Source: Enterococcus montenegrensis
GTDB taxonomy: Bacteria; Bacillota; Bacilli; Lactobacillales; Enterococcaceae
Assembly: GCF_029983095.1 (NCBI RefSeq)
Contig: NZ_CP120467.1
Span: 1,658,501 to 1,722,500 of the forward strand
Direction: 5' to 3'
DNA length: 64,000 bases
How positions within the stretch are numbered: the first letter of the stretch is position 1; every line of letters begins with the position of its first letter. The notes beneath the pieces were generated by a model. That model saw nothing but the letters and a program-made list of their open reading frames with translations, made no database searches and was not told the origin of the DNA. The translations under genes were made by a program, and so were the position numbers. This document shows positions 37,129-46,801 of this stretch, in pieces.

Positions 37129-39705
37129 ATGCAAAAAATTATTACCAAAGTAAAAAGCTATGAAAGTATTTTAAAAACAATTTTTCTATTTGCTGTTATC
37201 GTAATTGTCGCCGGTGAATTAATCTCCATCAGTAAAACCATTAATATTGATCAATTAAAGATGACCTTAGTTGATGTACCTATCTATAAAGTCTTTTTAA
37301 TGCTTGTAATTGGTCTTGTAGCGGTCTTGCCGATGGTAGGTTATGACTTCACCTTAAATAAAATGTTAAATTTGGATCATAAAAAAAGTTATATTTTTGA
37401 AACGAGTTGGTTAATCAACACGATTAATAATATCGCAGGCTTTGGCGGATTTGTTAGTATCGGTTTACGCTCTGAATTTTTTGGCAAAGGACAAAAAGGC
37501 AAAGATGTCGCAAGTGCCTTATCCAAGATTTTAATCTTTTTAATGTCTGGTCTTTCTATTTATAGTCTTATTTCGTTTTTCTTAGTGATGTTCACAGATA
37601 TCAATCCTTATTTAAAACAATATTGGATTTGGTTAATCGGTGGTGGCCTATATTTTCCCGTTGTTTTACTTATCACCCACTTCAAAAAAACCGGCTTGTT
37701 AGGCGGCTTAAAGCCACAGTATCGCTTGGAATTAATCGCCAGTTCTTTTCTTGAGTGGACAGGTGTTGCCGGTTCATTTTTAGCAATTGGCTATCTAATG
37801 GAAGTTCCGTTTCCATTATGGCAAGTTTTACCCCTTTACATCGCTGCTTCTGTCATTGGGATTGTTTCCATGATTCCAGGTGCACTAGGCAGTTTTGATA
37901 TTATGATGATCTTAGGATTATCCAATCTGGGAATTAATCGGGAAACAGTTATTGCATGGCTGCTATTGTACCGCATTTTTTATTACTTGATTCCTGTTGC
38001 AATTGGATTAGTGCTGTTTTTCAAAAATTTATGGACTAAAGTGGATACCCGCTACTCTGGTATTCCTAAACAGTTGACATTAGAGGTTTTCCATAAAATT
38101 GAAGTAGCTATGTTATATTTTTCTGGCATTATGATGGTCTTAATGGCGACTGTTCCCCAAGCTTTTTCAGAATTCAAATGGCTGCAACATGTCAATCCAT
38201 TTCGTTTTCATATTATCGTTCAGTTTCCTAGTATCATTTTAGGATTTAGCTTATTGATTATGGGGCGCGCGATTGCCTCAAGGGTAAAACGAGCTTACTT
38301 TCCTACGATCATGTTGCTTGTAGCTGCCATTATTTACACCTTTTTAATTGATTTTAGTCTTGTTGCGGTTATCTTTTTAAGCCTGATTCTACTCATTACA
38401 CTTTTATCAAAAACAGAATTATTCCGCGAACAATTGGTTTATTCTTTTGAGCAGTTGACCATTGATGGCATAATTATTGGTGGATTAACTTTATTGTATT
38501 TAATTATTGGGATTTACAATTTACCAACATTTCCCCATCACCACAAAAAAATCATTAGCTTTTTCTTGTTTCCATCTGAAAAATTATGGTTTTCAGGCTT
38601 TATTGCTATTTTAGTAATCGCGTTGTTTATTTTACTTTTTGTCCGCTACTTGCAAGGAAAGAAAACGCAACCTGGCGAAACGTTCAACGAAGCCAAAGTC
38701 AGTCATATATTAAACACTTACGGTGGAAATTCAGATTCGCAATTAGTTTATTTAAAAGACAAAAATATTTATGTTTATAACGACGGTACTGATGACACTG
38801 TCTTTTTACAATTTGCTACCTATAATAATAAAAATATCGTGATGGGCAGTCCTAATGGTAAAAAATCAGATTTTGAAGCAGCTATTGCGCAATTTATCCG
38901 CGATGCCGATGTGTTAGGTTACTTGCCTGTCTTTTATGAAACAGACGAAGACACCGTTATGATTTTGCATGAATTAGGATACGACTTTATCAAAATGGGT
39001 GAAGAAGCTTTAGTTGAGTTGGATACTTTTACAACTTCAGGTAAGAAAATGAAGGGGACACGAGCGGTCTTAAACAAAATTGAGAAAAATGGTTTTACCT
39101 TTGAAGTTATCCAACCGCCTTATTCAACTGAAACCATGGCTACTTTTAAAGAAATTTCCGATAGTTGGTTAGATGGCCGCAAGGAAAAAGGCTTCTCCCT
39201 TGGCTTTTTTGATGAAGATTATTTACAACGCGGACCAATGGCTGTAGTGAAAAATAGCGCAGGAGAAATCGTCTCTTTTGCAAATATTATTCCAACTTAT
39301 ACAAAAGAAATTGGAACGATTGATTTAATGCGACACCATGCTGACAAAGCCCCATCTGGTAGTATGGATTTTCTATTTGTTAATTTATTTGCTTATATGC
39401 AAAACGAAGGTATTCAATATTTTGATCTAGGCATGGCCCCACTTTCAAATGTTGGACAATCCCGCAAAAGTTTTATTCAAGAACGAATTGCCTATTTAGT
39501 TTATGAGTTTGGTTCCCGATTTTATTCTTTCCAAGGTTTACGAGACTATAAAGAAAAATATGCCAGTCAATGGCGTTCTCGCTACACCTTGTATTCCAGA
39601 GACAGCTGGATAGCTTACGTTATGTTAGCCATTTTATTTATTGACAATCGCGCCGTTGGCAAAAATACGCCCCTTCACGGTGTTAAGCGTTTCTTGAAAC
39701 GTTAA
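37129..39705 (+). CDS. mprF: phosphatidylglycerol aminoacyltransferase/flippase MprF
   Basis: Transfers an amino acid (Lys, Ala or Arg) from tRNA to phosphatidylglycerol and flips the product outward, which lowers surface charge and protects against cationic peptides. 858 residues: an N-terminal flippase with about 14 helices (~1-510) and a C-terminal cytoplasmic GNAT-like synthase (~530-858; GGNSDSQLVYLKDKNIYVY, MGSPNG, SWLDGRKEKGFSLG, MDFLFVNLFAYMQ). Which amino acid is used cannot be told. Full family length. Confidence 0.94.
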   Translation: MQKIITKVKSYESILKTIFLFAVIVIVAGELISISKTINIDQLKMTLVDVPIYKVFLMLVIGLVAVLPMVGYDFTLNKMLNLDHKKSYIFETSWLINTINNIAGFGGFVSIGLRSEFFGKGQKGKDVASALSKILIFLMSGLSIYSLISFFLVMFTDINPYLKQYWIWLIGGGLYFPVVLLITHFKKTGLLGGLKPQYRLELIASSFLEWTGVAGSFLAIGYLMEVPFPLWQVLPLYIAASVIGIVSMIPGALGSFDIMMILGLSNLGINRETVIAWLLLYRIFYYLIPVAIGLVLFFKNLWTKVDTRYSGIPKQLTLEVFHKIEVAMLYFSGIMMVLMATVPQAFSEFKWLQHVNPFRFHIIVQFPSIILGFSLLIMGRAIASRVKRAYFPTIMLLVAAIIYTFLIDFSLVAVIFLSLILLITLLSKTELFREQLVYSFEQLTIDGIIIGGLTLLYLIIGIYNLPTFPHHHKKIISFFLFPSEKLWFSGFIAILVIALFILLFVRYLQGKKTQPGETFNEAKVSHILNTYGGNSDSQLVYLKDKNIYVYNDGTDDTVFLQFATYNNKNIVMGSPNGKKSDFEAAIAQFIRDADVLGYLPVFYETDEDTVMILHELGYDFIKMGEEALVELDTFTTSGKKMKGTRAVLNKIEKNGFTFEVIQPPYSTETMATFKEISDSWLDGRKEKGFSLGFFDEDYLQRGPMAVVKNSAGEIVSFANIIPTYTKEIGTIDLMRHHADKAPSGSMDFLFVNLFAYMQNEGIQYFDLGMAPLSNVGQSRKSFIQERIAYLVYEFGSRFYSFQGLRDYKEKYASQWRSRYTLYSRDSWIAYVMLAILFIDNRAVGKNTPLHGVKRFLKR

Positions 39706-39743
39706 ACAGCTTTCAGGCTTAAATTAAGCGTAAAAGCACTATT

Positions 39744-39781
39744 AAAAAAAACCGGAGCAATTAAATTGCTCCGGTTTTTTT
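39744..39781. terminator. bidirectional terminator between mprF and lepB
   Basis: AACCGGAGCAATT and AATTGCTCCGGTT with A- and T-runs on both sides, between two convergent genes. Confidence 0.92.
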
Positions 39782-40319
39782 AAATAATACGCCAATGTTT
39801 CAAAGGATAATAAACAAAACGAGCTTTGCCTAAAATATCTTGGGACTTAATGGCACCAAAAGAGCGACTGTCCTTTGAAATACGTCGGTTATCTCCCATA
39901 ACAAAATAACTGTCTCGTGCCAGTTTTTTAGTCCCCGTCAACTCCTCTAAAGAAAAATCATTGGTAAATGAACCTTCATCTGCCAAGTGCCGCTTATTTG
40001 CAACTAAAAATTTTTCTGGGACTTTTTTACCGTTAATATAAAGATTGTCATTATCATAACGCAACTCATCTCCAGGTAACGCGATGACACGTTTAATATA
40101 CGTTGTACCACTTGCAAGTTGAAAAACAACCACATCAAAACGTTTAATTTTAGAAATCTTTTCCATGACAACCATATCCCCTTGCTTCAAAGTTGTCTCC
40201 ATCGAATTTCCCTCAACCGGTACTGGAATTAACAAAAAACCACGAACTAAAATAGCAAGTGAAAGTGCAATAATGGCATATTTTATTGTCATCCAAAAAT
40301 AATCTTTAAATTTTTTCAT
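39780..40319 (-). CDS. lepB: signal peptidase I
   Basis: Membrane serine protease that removes signal peptides from secreted proteins. 179 residues, one N-terminal helix (~10-30). Catalytic Ser39 (VEGNSMETTL) and Lys76 (TYIKRVIALPGD), and the box E motif GDNRRISKDSR are present. It follows the S41 protease by 15 bp, so the two are co-transcribed. Confidence 0.95.
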   Translation of the reverse strand: MKKFKDYFWMTIKYAIIALSLAILVRGFLLIPVPVEGNSMETTLKQGDMVVMEKISKIKRFDVVVFQLASGTTYIKRVIALPGDELRYDNDNLYINGKKVPEKFLVANKRHLADEGSFTNDFSLEELTGTKKLARDSYFVMGDNRRISKDSRSFGAIKSQDILGKARFVYYPLKHWRII

Positions 40320-40334
40320 ACCATTTCTCCTGCA

Positions 40335-41765
40335 TCACTTCTTTGCTGTCATTTCTTTTTTTAATTCAGTAATTCCCCTGTTGTAAGCTGCATCATGGGC
40401 CCTGATTTGTAGTGCCAATTCATTTTCAATTGCATCAGCTGTTTCTTTATTTAAAATGCCGGTTACAGACAATTTATGTTTACTTTGAAAATCTTTTAAA
40501 GCATTTGTCGTTTCCGCGGTAAAAACATCTTCTTTTGTATCATAGCCCAGCGCCGCTAAAAAGCGATTCAAGCGTTTAACCTCTGTTGATGTTTGTCCTT
40601 CTTTTAATTCTTTATCCCGCGGTAAAGGCGCAAGATAAGCGTAATCGGGAAAATCAGCTTTTATGGTTGGCGTTAATCCTTTTTCGTGAATCCAATGGCC
40701 TTTTGGCGTTAACCATTTACTTACGGTTAGTTTTAAACTACTCTTGTCATCAATTGGGCTAACCGTTTGAACGGTTCCTTTACCAAAAGTTGTCGTCCCA
40801 ATAATTGGTATATTAGCAGACTCGTTTAAAGCTGCTGCAAAGATTTCTGTCGCCGAAGCAGAACCACCATCAACTAGAACAACACTTGGTTCACTGACTT
40901 TAAAACCTTGATCAAACTTTTCGCCCGCCACCGCTTTTGACACGGTTCGATGATTGTCTTTAAATTCAACAATTGTTTGACCATTTTTTAAAAACATGCT
41001 CGCCATTTCCTCAACTTGATCTAATAAGCCACCAGGATTTTGTCGTACATCTAAAATAAATGACTTTGCGCCTTGTTTGCGCAATGAAACAATGGCATCC
41101 TTTAATTCTTTGGCAGTATTTTCACCAAAGCTAGCAATTTGAATTACACCAATTTGTTTGTCATCCGCGCTGATTTTATCTGTTACGGTGTGTATGGAAA
41201 TTTTTGCTCTTTTTAGGCTCGTGGTAAACGTTTCATGCCCCCGCCTAATTTCTAAAGTTACCTCAGTTCCTTTTTTACCTCGAATTTTACTAACAACCTC
41301 ATCTAATTTTTTACCTTTAGTTGCCATATCATCTACTTTTAAAATGATATCTTTTGCCCTCAAACCTTTTTTAGCAGCCGGTGTATCTTTAATTGGTGCT
41401 TGCGCTATTTCAGGATAATCATTTTTTATTTGCAAAGTAGCACCAATTCCTTCAAAACTATCGGATAGTGATTGGTTGAGCTGACTAGAACCTTCTTCAT
41501 CTAAAAAGGTTGTATACGGGTCACCTAAAGCCTCTGTCATACCTTTAAGAGCACCATTTACTAAAGTTTTAGAATCAACATCTCGATAATAGCTACTTTT
41601 TATTTCGTCGTATAATTGATGTACTTTAGCCAGCTCATCTGTCTGAGGGCTACGGGATTCTTTTTGCAACTCGTGCAGCGTACCGTATAAATAACCGCCA
41701 CCACCAAATAGAAGTGCCGCTGCAAGTAAAGAGATGAGGTATAATTTTATGGATATTTTTTTCAT
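40335..41765 (-). CDS. S41-family carboxy-terminal processing protease
   Basis: 476 residues: signal anchor (~8-25), helical region, PDZ domain (~100-180), protease domain with the Ser in DGGSASATEIFAAAL and the Lys in TTTFGKGTVQ, then a C-terminal peptidoglycan-binding domain (~395-455). Secreted and membrane-tethered; CtpA-type proteases trim envelope proteins. A Lactobacillales-type domain set. The substrate is not visible. Confidence 0.93.
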   Translation of the reverse strand: MKKISIKLYLISLLAAALLFGGGGYLYGTLHELQKESRSPQTDELAKVHQLYDEIKSSYYRDVDSKTLVNGALKGMTEALGDPYTTFLDEEGSSQLNQSLSDSFEGIGATLQIKNDYPEIAQAPIKDTPAAKKGLRAKDIILKVDDMATKGKKLDEVVSKIRGKKGTEVTLEIRRGHETFTTSLKRAKISIHTVTDKISADDKQIGVIQIASFGENTAKELKDAIVSLRKQGAKSFILDVRQNPGGLLDQVEEMASMFLKNGQTIVEFKDNHRTVSKAVAGEKFDQGFKVSEPSVVLVDGGSASATEIFAAALNESANIPIIGTTTFGKGTVQTVSPIDDKSSLKLTVSKWLTPKGHWIHEKGLTPTIKADFPDYAYLAPLPRDKELKEGQTSTEVKRLNRFLAALGYDTKEDVFTAETTNALKDFQSKHKLSVTGILNKETADAIENELALQIRAHDAAYNRGITELKKEMTAKK

Positions 41766-41780
41766 CCCTGGCCTACTTTC

Positions 41781-42002
41781 TTAACGATTGTTTTCCACGT
41801 ATTGTTCATAAATACGGTCAAAAATATCCATGCTAGATAAATAATCAACATTCATTTCTAAATAACTCGATAATTCATCATAATCACTAGTATGTTTTGG
41901 AAATTGAATATCACAACTAACATGATTGGCAAAAACTTGCTCTTCACTTAAGTGATTGGGACCTTTTAAGGTGAGAACATAGTGATAAAAACTTCTACGC
42001 AT
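41781..42002 (-). CDS. yozE: YozE-family small protein
   Basis: 73 residues, acidic, all-helical SAM-like fold typical of YozE ([23 protein letters not shown]). Function unknown. ATG 42002 is chosen over TTG 42005 because GGGAGG is spaced for it. It overlaps the msrA stop by 8 bp. Confidence 0.85.
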   Translation of the reverse strand: MRRSFYHYVLTLKGPNHLSEEQVFANHVSCDIQFPKHTSDYDELSSYLEMNVDYLSSMDIFDRIYEQYVENNR

Positions 42003-42516
42003 CAAAATCCTCCCAATGCTCTTTGATAAATTCTGCTCTTCTTTGGTGATTTAGAGCAAAGTTTTGGGGATTTTTTTTATAATAATCTTGATGATACCCC
42101 TCTGCTTCATAAAAAGGTTGCGCAGGCTCAATTTGCGTGACAATTGGTTCTTTAAAAATACCGCTATCAGCTAAAGCTTGACGACTTTTTAAAGCTGCAA
42201 CTTTTTGTTCTTCGTTCAAATAAAAAATTACCGGCCGATAATTATCACCACGATCTTGAAATTGACCAAAGGCGTCCGTTGGATCTGTTTGTTGCCAATA
42301 AATTTGCAATAAATCAGTATAACGGATCACTGCTGGATCAAAAATAATTTCAACAGCTTCGGTATGACCTGTTGTGTGGGTCAAAACTTGTTCATAAGTT
42401 GGATTTTTAACATGCCCCCCAGTATAACCAGAAGTTACTGTATAAATACCAGGTTGCTCATCAAAAGGTTGCACCATGCACCAAAAGCATCCGCCAGCAA
42501 AAATTGCTCGTTCCAT
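41995..42516 (-). CDS. msrA: peptide methionine (S)-S-oxide reductase MsrA
   Basis: Repairs oxidised methionine in proteins. 173 residues with the catalytic cysteine in [10 protein letters not shown] (about C12) and the conserved [26 protein letters not shown] and [12 protein letters not shown] segments. Start ATG 42516; the preceding TTG is not needed. Overlaps yozE, and ypmS ends 4 bp before. Confidence 0.96.
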   Translation of the reverse strand: MERAIFAGGCFWCMVQPFDEQPGIYTVTSGYTGGHVKNPTYEQVLTHTTGHTEAVEIIFDPAVIRYTDLLQIYWQQTDPTDAFGQFQDRGDNYRPVIFYLNEEQKVAALKSRQALADSGIFKEPIVTQIEPAQPFYEAEGYHQDYYKKNPQNFALNHQRRAEFIKEHWEDFDA

Positions 42517-42520
42517 CAAA

Positions 42521-43174
42521 TCAGTCCTTTCTTTCCGGTAAATATAAGCCTACCTGAATCTCATCGTCAATTAAATTGATTTTTTTTGCTTTGACGAAAA
42601 GTCCCGTAGGTAATTGAAATTGATCCAAGCGCAACGTGATCGATTTATCTTTTGGTTTTACCTCAATCCATTCTGGAAAATCATAACCACGTTTTACCAA
42701 TTTCATTACTTCTTCAATCGGTAAACCAAGTGTGCCAATCGACATGCTTTTCGCCCGTAATTGGATATTGCCATTTTCCATCACAAAAGGATCAAAATAC
42801 AAATAAAAATGTACAGGAAAATTTAATACTTTGGTTTCCCCCGAAAGCATTGCTTCATTTTCCAAAGCAAATTGATACTTCACACTACTATCTTTTTGAA
42901 AATCGGTTAAATAGTAATCAATCAAAGCATTCAATTGACTTTTATTCATGGAGATCGTCGTTACTTCTTGTCCTTTTTTGTCTAATACTTTTGTTGTTTT
43001 ACTATAATCGGGTTCGCGAATGGAAAAAATTCGTGTCCCCAAAAACACACCTGTTCCTAAAACAAAAGCAATTAAACACAAAAAGGCAATTTTCCAGCCG
43101 TTCATTTTTTTAAAGTCAAATTTTTTTGATGCTTGTTTTTCTTCGCGAGTTTGCGTTGATTTATTCTCTGTCAT
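42521..43174 (-). CDS. YpmS-family membrane protein
   Basis: 217 residues: cytoplasmic charged N-terminus (~1-27), one helix (~29-47) and an outer domain with beta-strand pattern, ending in [29 protein letters not shown]2140/YpmS family, function unknown. Stands between an SGNH hydrolase gene (ypmR-like) and msrA, as in Bacillus ypmR-ypmS, which suggests a common envelope role. Confidence 0.85.
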   Translation of the reverse strand: MTENKSTQTREEKQASKKFDFKKMNGWKIAFLCLIAFVLGTGVFLGTRIFSIREPDYSKTTKVLDKKGQEVTTISMNKSQLNALIDYYLTDFQKDSSVKYQFALENEAMLSGETKVLNFPVHFYLYFDPFVMENGNIQLRAKSMSIGTLGLPIEEVMKLVKRGYDFPEWIEVKPKDKSITLRLDQFQLPTGLFVKAKKINLIDDEIQVGLYLPERKD

Positions 43175-43205
43175 ATGTGACTGCTCCTCGTCTTTATTTT
43201 TTGGT

Positions 43206-44105
43206 CTACTTTTTAATTAGCCATTGTGCTTGTGTTTTGATTAATTCATCCCGCAATGCATTTGCCATTAACTGATAGCCTAAATTATTGGGGTGAAATT
43301 TATCTTGATCATACAAAGCGTTGTTATCTACAATATTTAAATCACTACTATCAGAACTTTTTATCTCATCTTCGGTTGAAGAATCCAGAGTACTATCAAT
43401 ACCTACCTCATTATCTAAACCCCGATATAACAGGTCATTAATAGGAATAAAGTAGACATTTTTGAATGTTTTCGTGGTTTCTTCAGTCGCTAAATTCCAG
43501 TTATCAACAATTTTTTGCATATCGGTAATTTCAGGAAAGTTTAAATAAAAAGGATTATAAATACCAAAGACATAGATTGGAGCATTTTTATTTTGTTTTT
43601 GCATTAGCGCAATAATTTCAGCCACTCTTTTTTGATACTTTTCTTGTGGTCTTTTAAAAGTCTTAATCGATAAACCAAAGAAGTTATCTTGGATGACCTT
43701 CATTAAATCGTTGCCCCCCACCGTTAACGTTAGAATATCGGCAGTAGCAACATTTGATAAAATTGACTCCTCTTTTTTCATGCGCGTTAAAATCTGATCA
43801 CTGCGTTCACCAGCAACACCATAGTTTTCCACTTCCACACTCGTTAAACGATAACGTTCTGTAATATCACTGGTTACTATCGGTACAAAACCACCACGTT
43901 TTGTTTCATCGCCGATGCCTTCAGTTAGGGAATCCCCAATGGCGACAAAGTGAAGTTTTTCCTTTTGATTTTTTACCACTTCACTAACTTGGGCAGGCTT
44001 TAAAATTGGTTTTGCCTGCGGAATCGTCTGATTTAATACGATATAAATAAGCAATGCTCCAATTCCTACGCTTAAAAGCGTAATCAGGGGTTTAAAAAAT
44101 TTCAA
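43206..44105 (-). CDS. SGNH/GDSL-family hydrolase (YpmR-like)
   Basis: 299 residues with an N-terminal anchor helix (~8-27). The hydrolase blocks are visible: block I GDSLTEG (nucleophile Ser), block III GGND and the C-terminal DKFHPN with catalytic Asp and His. Probably a membrane-tethered lipase or esterase acting on cell-surface lipids. The start is TTG 44105, six bases after GGGAGG. Confidence 0.9.
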   Translation of the reverse strand: MKFFKPLITLLSVGIGALLIYIVLNQTIPQAKPILKPAQVSEVVKNQKEKLHFVAIGDSLTEGIGDETKRGGFVPIVTSDITERYRLTSVEVENYGVAGERSDQILTRMKKEESILSNVATADILTLTVGGNDLMKVIQDNFFGLSIKTFKRPQEKYQKRVAEIIALMQKQNKNAPIYVFGIYNPFYLNFPEITDMQKIVDNWNLATEETTKTFKNVYFIPINDLLYRGLDNEVGIDSTLDSSTEDEIKSSDSSDLNIVDNNALYDQDKFHPNNLGYQLMANALRDELIKTQAQWLIKK

Positions 44106-44554
44106 AAGCTAAACCTCCCTTTAATTAAATAAACTATTATTGATGATTAAAAAAACATCCTGTTACGAATTTGGGCAAAATAATTTCTATTCCTTAACAA
44201 AAAGATTAAACCATGCGCTTTTTTTGACAACGAAAATTCCAGCCTTGTCACACTTTTACTGGACTAGTAGCAAAAGCTATAGCACCGCTTATTTTAGCAA
44301 AAAAAACATGAAATGGGTAGTTTGCCCACCGCTTTCCTATAAAGCTTTACTTTTCTACAATTTTTATTGCAGCCTTTTTTATTATTGCTGCAAAAATAAA
44401 AAAGTTGAAACAAAAACCACAAGTTGACGCTAACTGCCAAAATCGTCTAGTGAAATGCTAAGCTCTTAAAAACTACTAACCTTAAGAGCTTTAAAGCACT
44501 TTTCTATCTTATTTTGGCACTTTGCCAACTTATCTTTGTCTCAACTTCAAATTA
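44106..44554. other. intergenic region, 449 bp, no reliable gene
   Basis: Contains the ribosome-binding site and probable promoter of the SGNH hydrolase unit. A 95-codon plus-strand frame (44140-44427) is AT-rich, lacks a ribosome-binding site and is not like a real protein. An inverted repeat AAGCTCTTAA/TTAAGAGCTT lies at about 44459-44494 and may end degV transcription, without a T-run. Confidence 0.45.
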
Positions 44555-45400
44555 TTAGTCTTCGGTATAATAGGTGATGGCAAAAGCGCCTTTACCTGTA
44601 TGGGTCGCAATAATTGGCGTGGTGTGCAACAAAGGAATATGCATTTCTGGAAATAGTTCTTGCAGTTCCTTTTTAAATTCTTCACATAATGCTAACCCAT
44701 CAGCATGGGAAATCCCAATACTTTTAACATTTGTTTTTTGTTGCAATTCTTTTTTCAAACCGTCAAACCACTTGGTAAATGTTTTAGTGCCGCGCCCTTT
44801 AACCACAGGAATTAACTCTGAATGATCAAAGTCCATTACAACGCGCATATTTAATAAATTCGATAAAATGCCAGTAGCACGACTAATTCGGCCACCTTTC
44901 ACCAAATTATCCAAAGTGGAAACACCAATATAAAGCTTCGTATTTTCCCGTACTTTTTCAACCGCTACCAAAACTTCTGCTAAAGAATTCCCAGCTCGTG
45001 CCATTTCAGCGGCTTTGATGACTTGGAAAGATAATCCTTGGTCAGTTGTATCACTGTCGATGACAGTCACATCACTTTTTGACAAGTTGCTGGCTTGTCG
45101 GGCAGCTTCAACAGTCCCACTTAAGCCTTTTGTCATATGAATTGATAAAATCTGACTACCATCTGCTCCCAGTTCATCAAAAAGTTCGACAAACTCCCCA
45201 ATCGGCGGCTGACTCGTTTTAGGCAGTTCTTTGGCACTGGCCATCATACTCATGAACTTTTCCCCAGGTAACGTTTCATCATCTTTATATAAAACGCCAT
45301 CAATCATAACCGACAAGGGAACGATTTGAATATCTAATTTTTCTTGTAACGCTTTTTCCATCGTACACGATGAATCGGTAACTATTTTAAGTTTTGCCAT
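44555..45400 (-). CDS. DegV family fatty-acid-binding protein
   Basis: 281 residues; binds a fatty acid as donor for fatty acid kinase. Two domains: DegV N-terminal with the conserved KIVTDSSCTM start and the TSQPP motif (SQPPIGEFVELF), and a C-terminal domain from ~165 with KGGRISRATG. Full length. Lies alone between divergent hlyIII and the SGNH unit. Confidence 0.9.
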   Translation of the reverse strand: MAKLKIVTDSSCTMEKALQEKLDIQIVPLSVMIDGVLYKDDETLPGEKFMSMMASAKELPKTSQPPIGEFVELFDELGADGSQILSIHMTKGLSGTVEAARQASNLSKSDVTVIDSDTTDQGLSFQVIKAAEMARAGNSLAEVLVAVEKVRENTKLYIGVSTLDNLVKGGRISRATGILSNLLNMRVVMDFDHSELIPVVKGRGTKTFTKWFDGLKKELQQKTNVKSIGISHADGLALCEEFKKELQELFPEMHIPLLHTTPIIATHTGKGAFAITYYTED

Positions 45401-45537
45401 GGTTCCTTCACTCTTCCTTTAACATTGCTCATCTTCATGTTAAAATACAGCTAAACATGCTCTGTCACTAAGTATAACAGAGACATTTTGTTTTTTCATT
45501 AATTTTGGAACATTCCCTAAAAGGAGGCTGTAAATAC

Positions 45538-46191
45538 GTGGACAAACCGCAATTTTCCCGTAAATATTTAATCGTCAACGAAATCTTAAACGCTGTGACC
45601 CACGGTATCGGTTTTGGTTTAGCAGTAGCTGGTTTAGTTATCTTATTAGTTAAAGGAGCCCGTTTAGACTCAGCTCTTCACGTCGTCTCGTATGCAATTT
45701 ATGGTTCAATGATGATTTTATTATTTTTATCTTCCACCTTATTTCATAGTTTAATTTTCACCAAAGCAAAAAAAGTCTTCCAAGTTTTCGATCACGATTC
45801 AATTTTTCTTTTAATTGCCGGTAGTTATACACCGTTTTGCCTACTAAGTGTTAAAGGCTGGCTTGGTTGGACATTATTTGCGTTAATTTGGCTTTTAGCT
45901 ATCAGCGGCATTGTCTATAAATCCTTGACGCTGCATAAAAAAGACACCGTCTCGAAAGTCTCAACTTTCATATATTTATTTATGGGATGGCTTTGCTTAA
46001 TTGCAGCTAAAGATTTATGGCTTTCTTTAGGCAATGTCGGCACTGCCCTTTTAGTTTCAGGCGGTGTTGCGTATTCTGTTGGCGCGCTTTTTTACAGTCT
46101 TAAAAATATTCGCTTCATGCATGTTGTCTGGCATTTGTTTGTCATGTTAGGGGCTGGTCTCATGTACTTTTCCATCTTACTTTACACATAA
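45538..46191 (+). CDS. hemolysin III / PAQR-family membrane protein
   Basis: 217 residues with seven hydrophobic helices. Family residues are visible: NAVTHGIGFG near the N-terminus, SSTLFHS, DHDSIFLLIAGSYTPFCL, and MHVVWHLFVMLGA, which hold the His/Asp metal-site pattern. Start GTG 45538 has AGGAGG eight bases upstream. A true haemolysin function is doubtful in this family; membrane homeostasis is more likely. Confidence 0.9.
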   Translation: MDKPQFSRKYLIVNEILNAVTHGIGFGLAVAGLVILLVKGARLDSALHVVSYAIYGSMMILLFLSSTLFHSLIFTKAKKVFQVFDHDSIFLLIAGSYTPFCLLSVKGWLGWTLFALIWLLAISGIVYKSLTLHKKDTVSKVSTFIYLFMGWLCLIAAKDLWLSLGNVGTALLVSGGVAYSVGALFYSLKNIRFMHVVWHLFVMLGAGLMYFSILLYT

Positions 46192-46226
46192 TAAATTATC
46201 TAAAAATTTATACTTTCCATATAGTT

Positions 46227-46266
46227 AAAAAGTGCAATCAAAAGTTAACTTTTGATTGCACTTTTT
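46227..46266. terminator. perfect 40-bp palindromic terminator, both strands
   Basis: The two 20-bp arms (AAAAAGTGCAATCAAAAGTT and its complement) meet without a loop base between the convergent hlyIII and folA genes. Confidence 0.9.
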
Positions 46267-46268
46267 GT

Positions 46269-46769
46269 TTAGTCTAAATGGATGCGTTCATATTCTTCAA
46301 AAGAGTGGGGGAATTTATTTTTTTCATCAACTTTTCCCGCAACTTTTTTGACTAAGCGCCAGTTTTCCCACTTAACTTCAGGAAAATACGTATCCCCTTC
46401 AAAGGAATTTTCAATCACCGTTCGAAAAATATAGTCACAAGCCGGCAATAACGTCGCATAAATTGCCCCACCACCAGCGATAAAAACCGTGTGATCACTT
46501 GCTTTTGCATAGGCGATAACTTGCTTAATATCATTCATAACAAGTACGCCCACTGGTGCTTGGTAATTTTCATTACGGGTTAAAATGATTGTCCTTCGTC
46601 CAGGCAAAGGGCGCCCCCCCATACCTTCAAAAGTTTTTCTCCCCATGACGAGGGTTTTACCCAATGTCATCTCTTTAAAAAATTTTAGATCATCTGGTAA
46701 ATACCAAGGTAGAACTTCATTTTTACCAATTAAACCATTTTGATCTTGTGCCCAAATTGCTGCTAGCAT
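46269..46769 (-). CDS. folA: dihydrofolate reductase
   Basis: Reduces dihydrofolate to tetrahydrofolate with NADPH; target of trimethoprim. 166 residues. Substrate-binding LPWYLPDDLKFFKEMT with the active-site Asp at ~27, NADPH loop MGRKTFEGMGGRPLPGR, and FIAGGGAIYATLLP are present. Follows thyA by 32 bp, the usual thyA-folA pair that regenerates folate after thymidylate synthesis. Confidence 0.96.
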   Translation of the reverse strand: MLAAIWAQDQNGLIGKNEVLPWYLPDDLKFFKEMTLGKTLVMGRKTFEGMGGRPLPGRRTIILTRNENYQAPVGVLVMNDIKQVIAYAKASDHTVFIAGGGAIYATLLPACDYIFRTVIENSFEGDTYFPEVKWENWRLVKKVAGKVDEKNKFPHSFEEYERIHLD

Positions 46770-46801
46770 GGCTACCTCCTTTTAAAATTTTTGACTAAAA
46801 C

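Noticed and set aside
44140-44427. Plus-strand 95-codon frame between the SGNH hydrolase and degV
   Set aside because: AT-rich, no ribosome-binding site, rich in Lys/Tyr/Phe/Cys as in untranslated DNA; sits across a promoter region.
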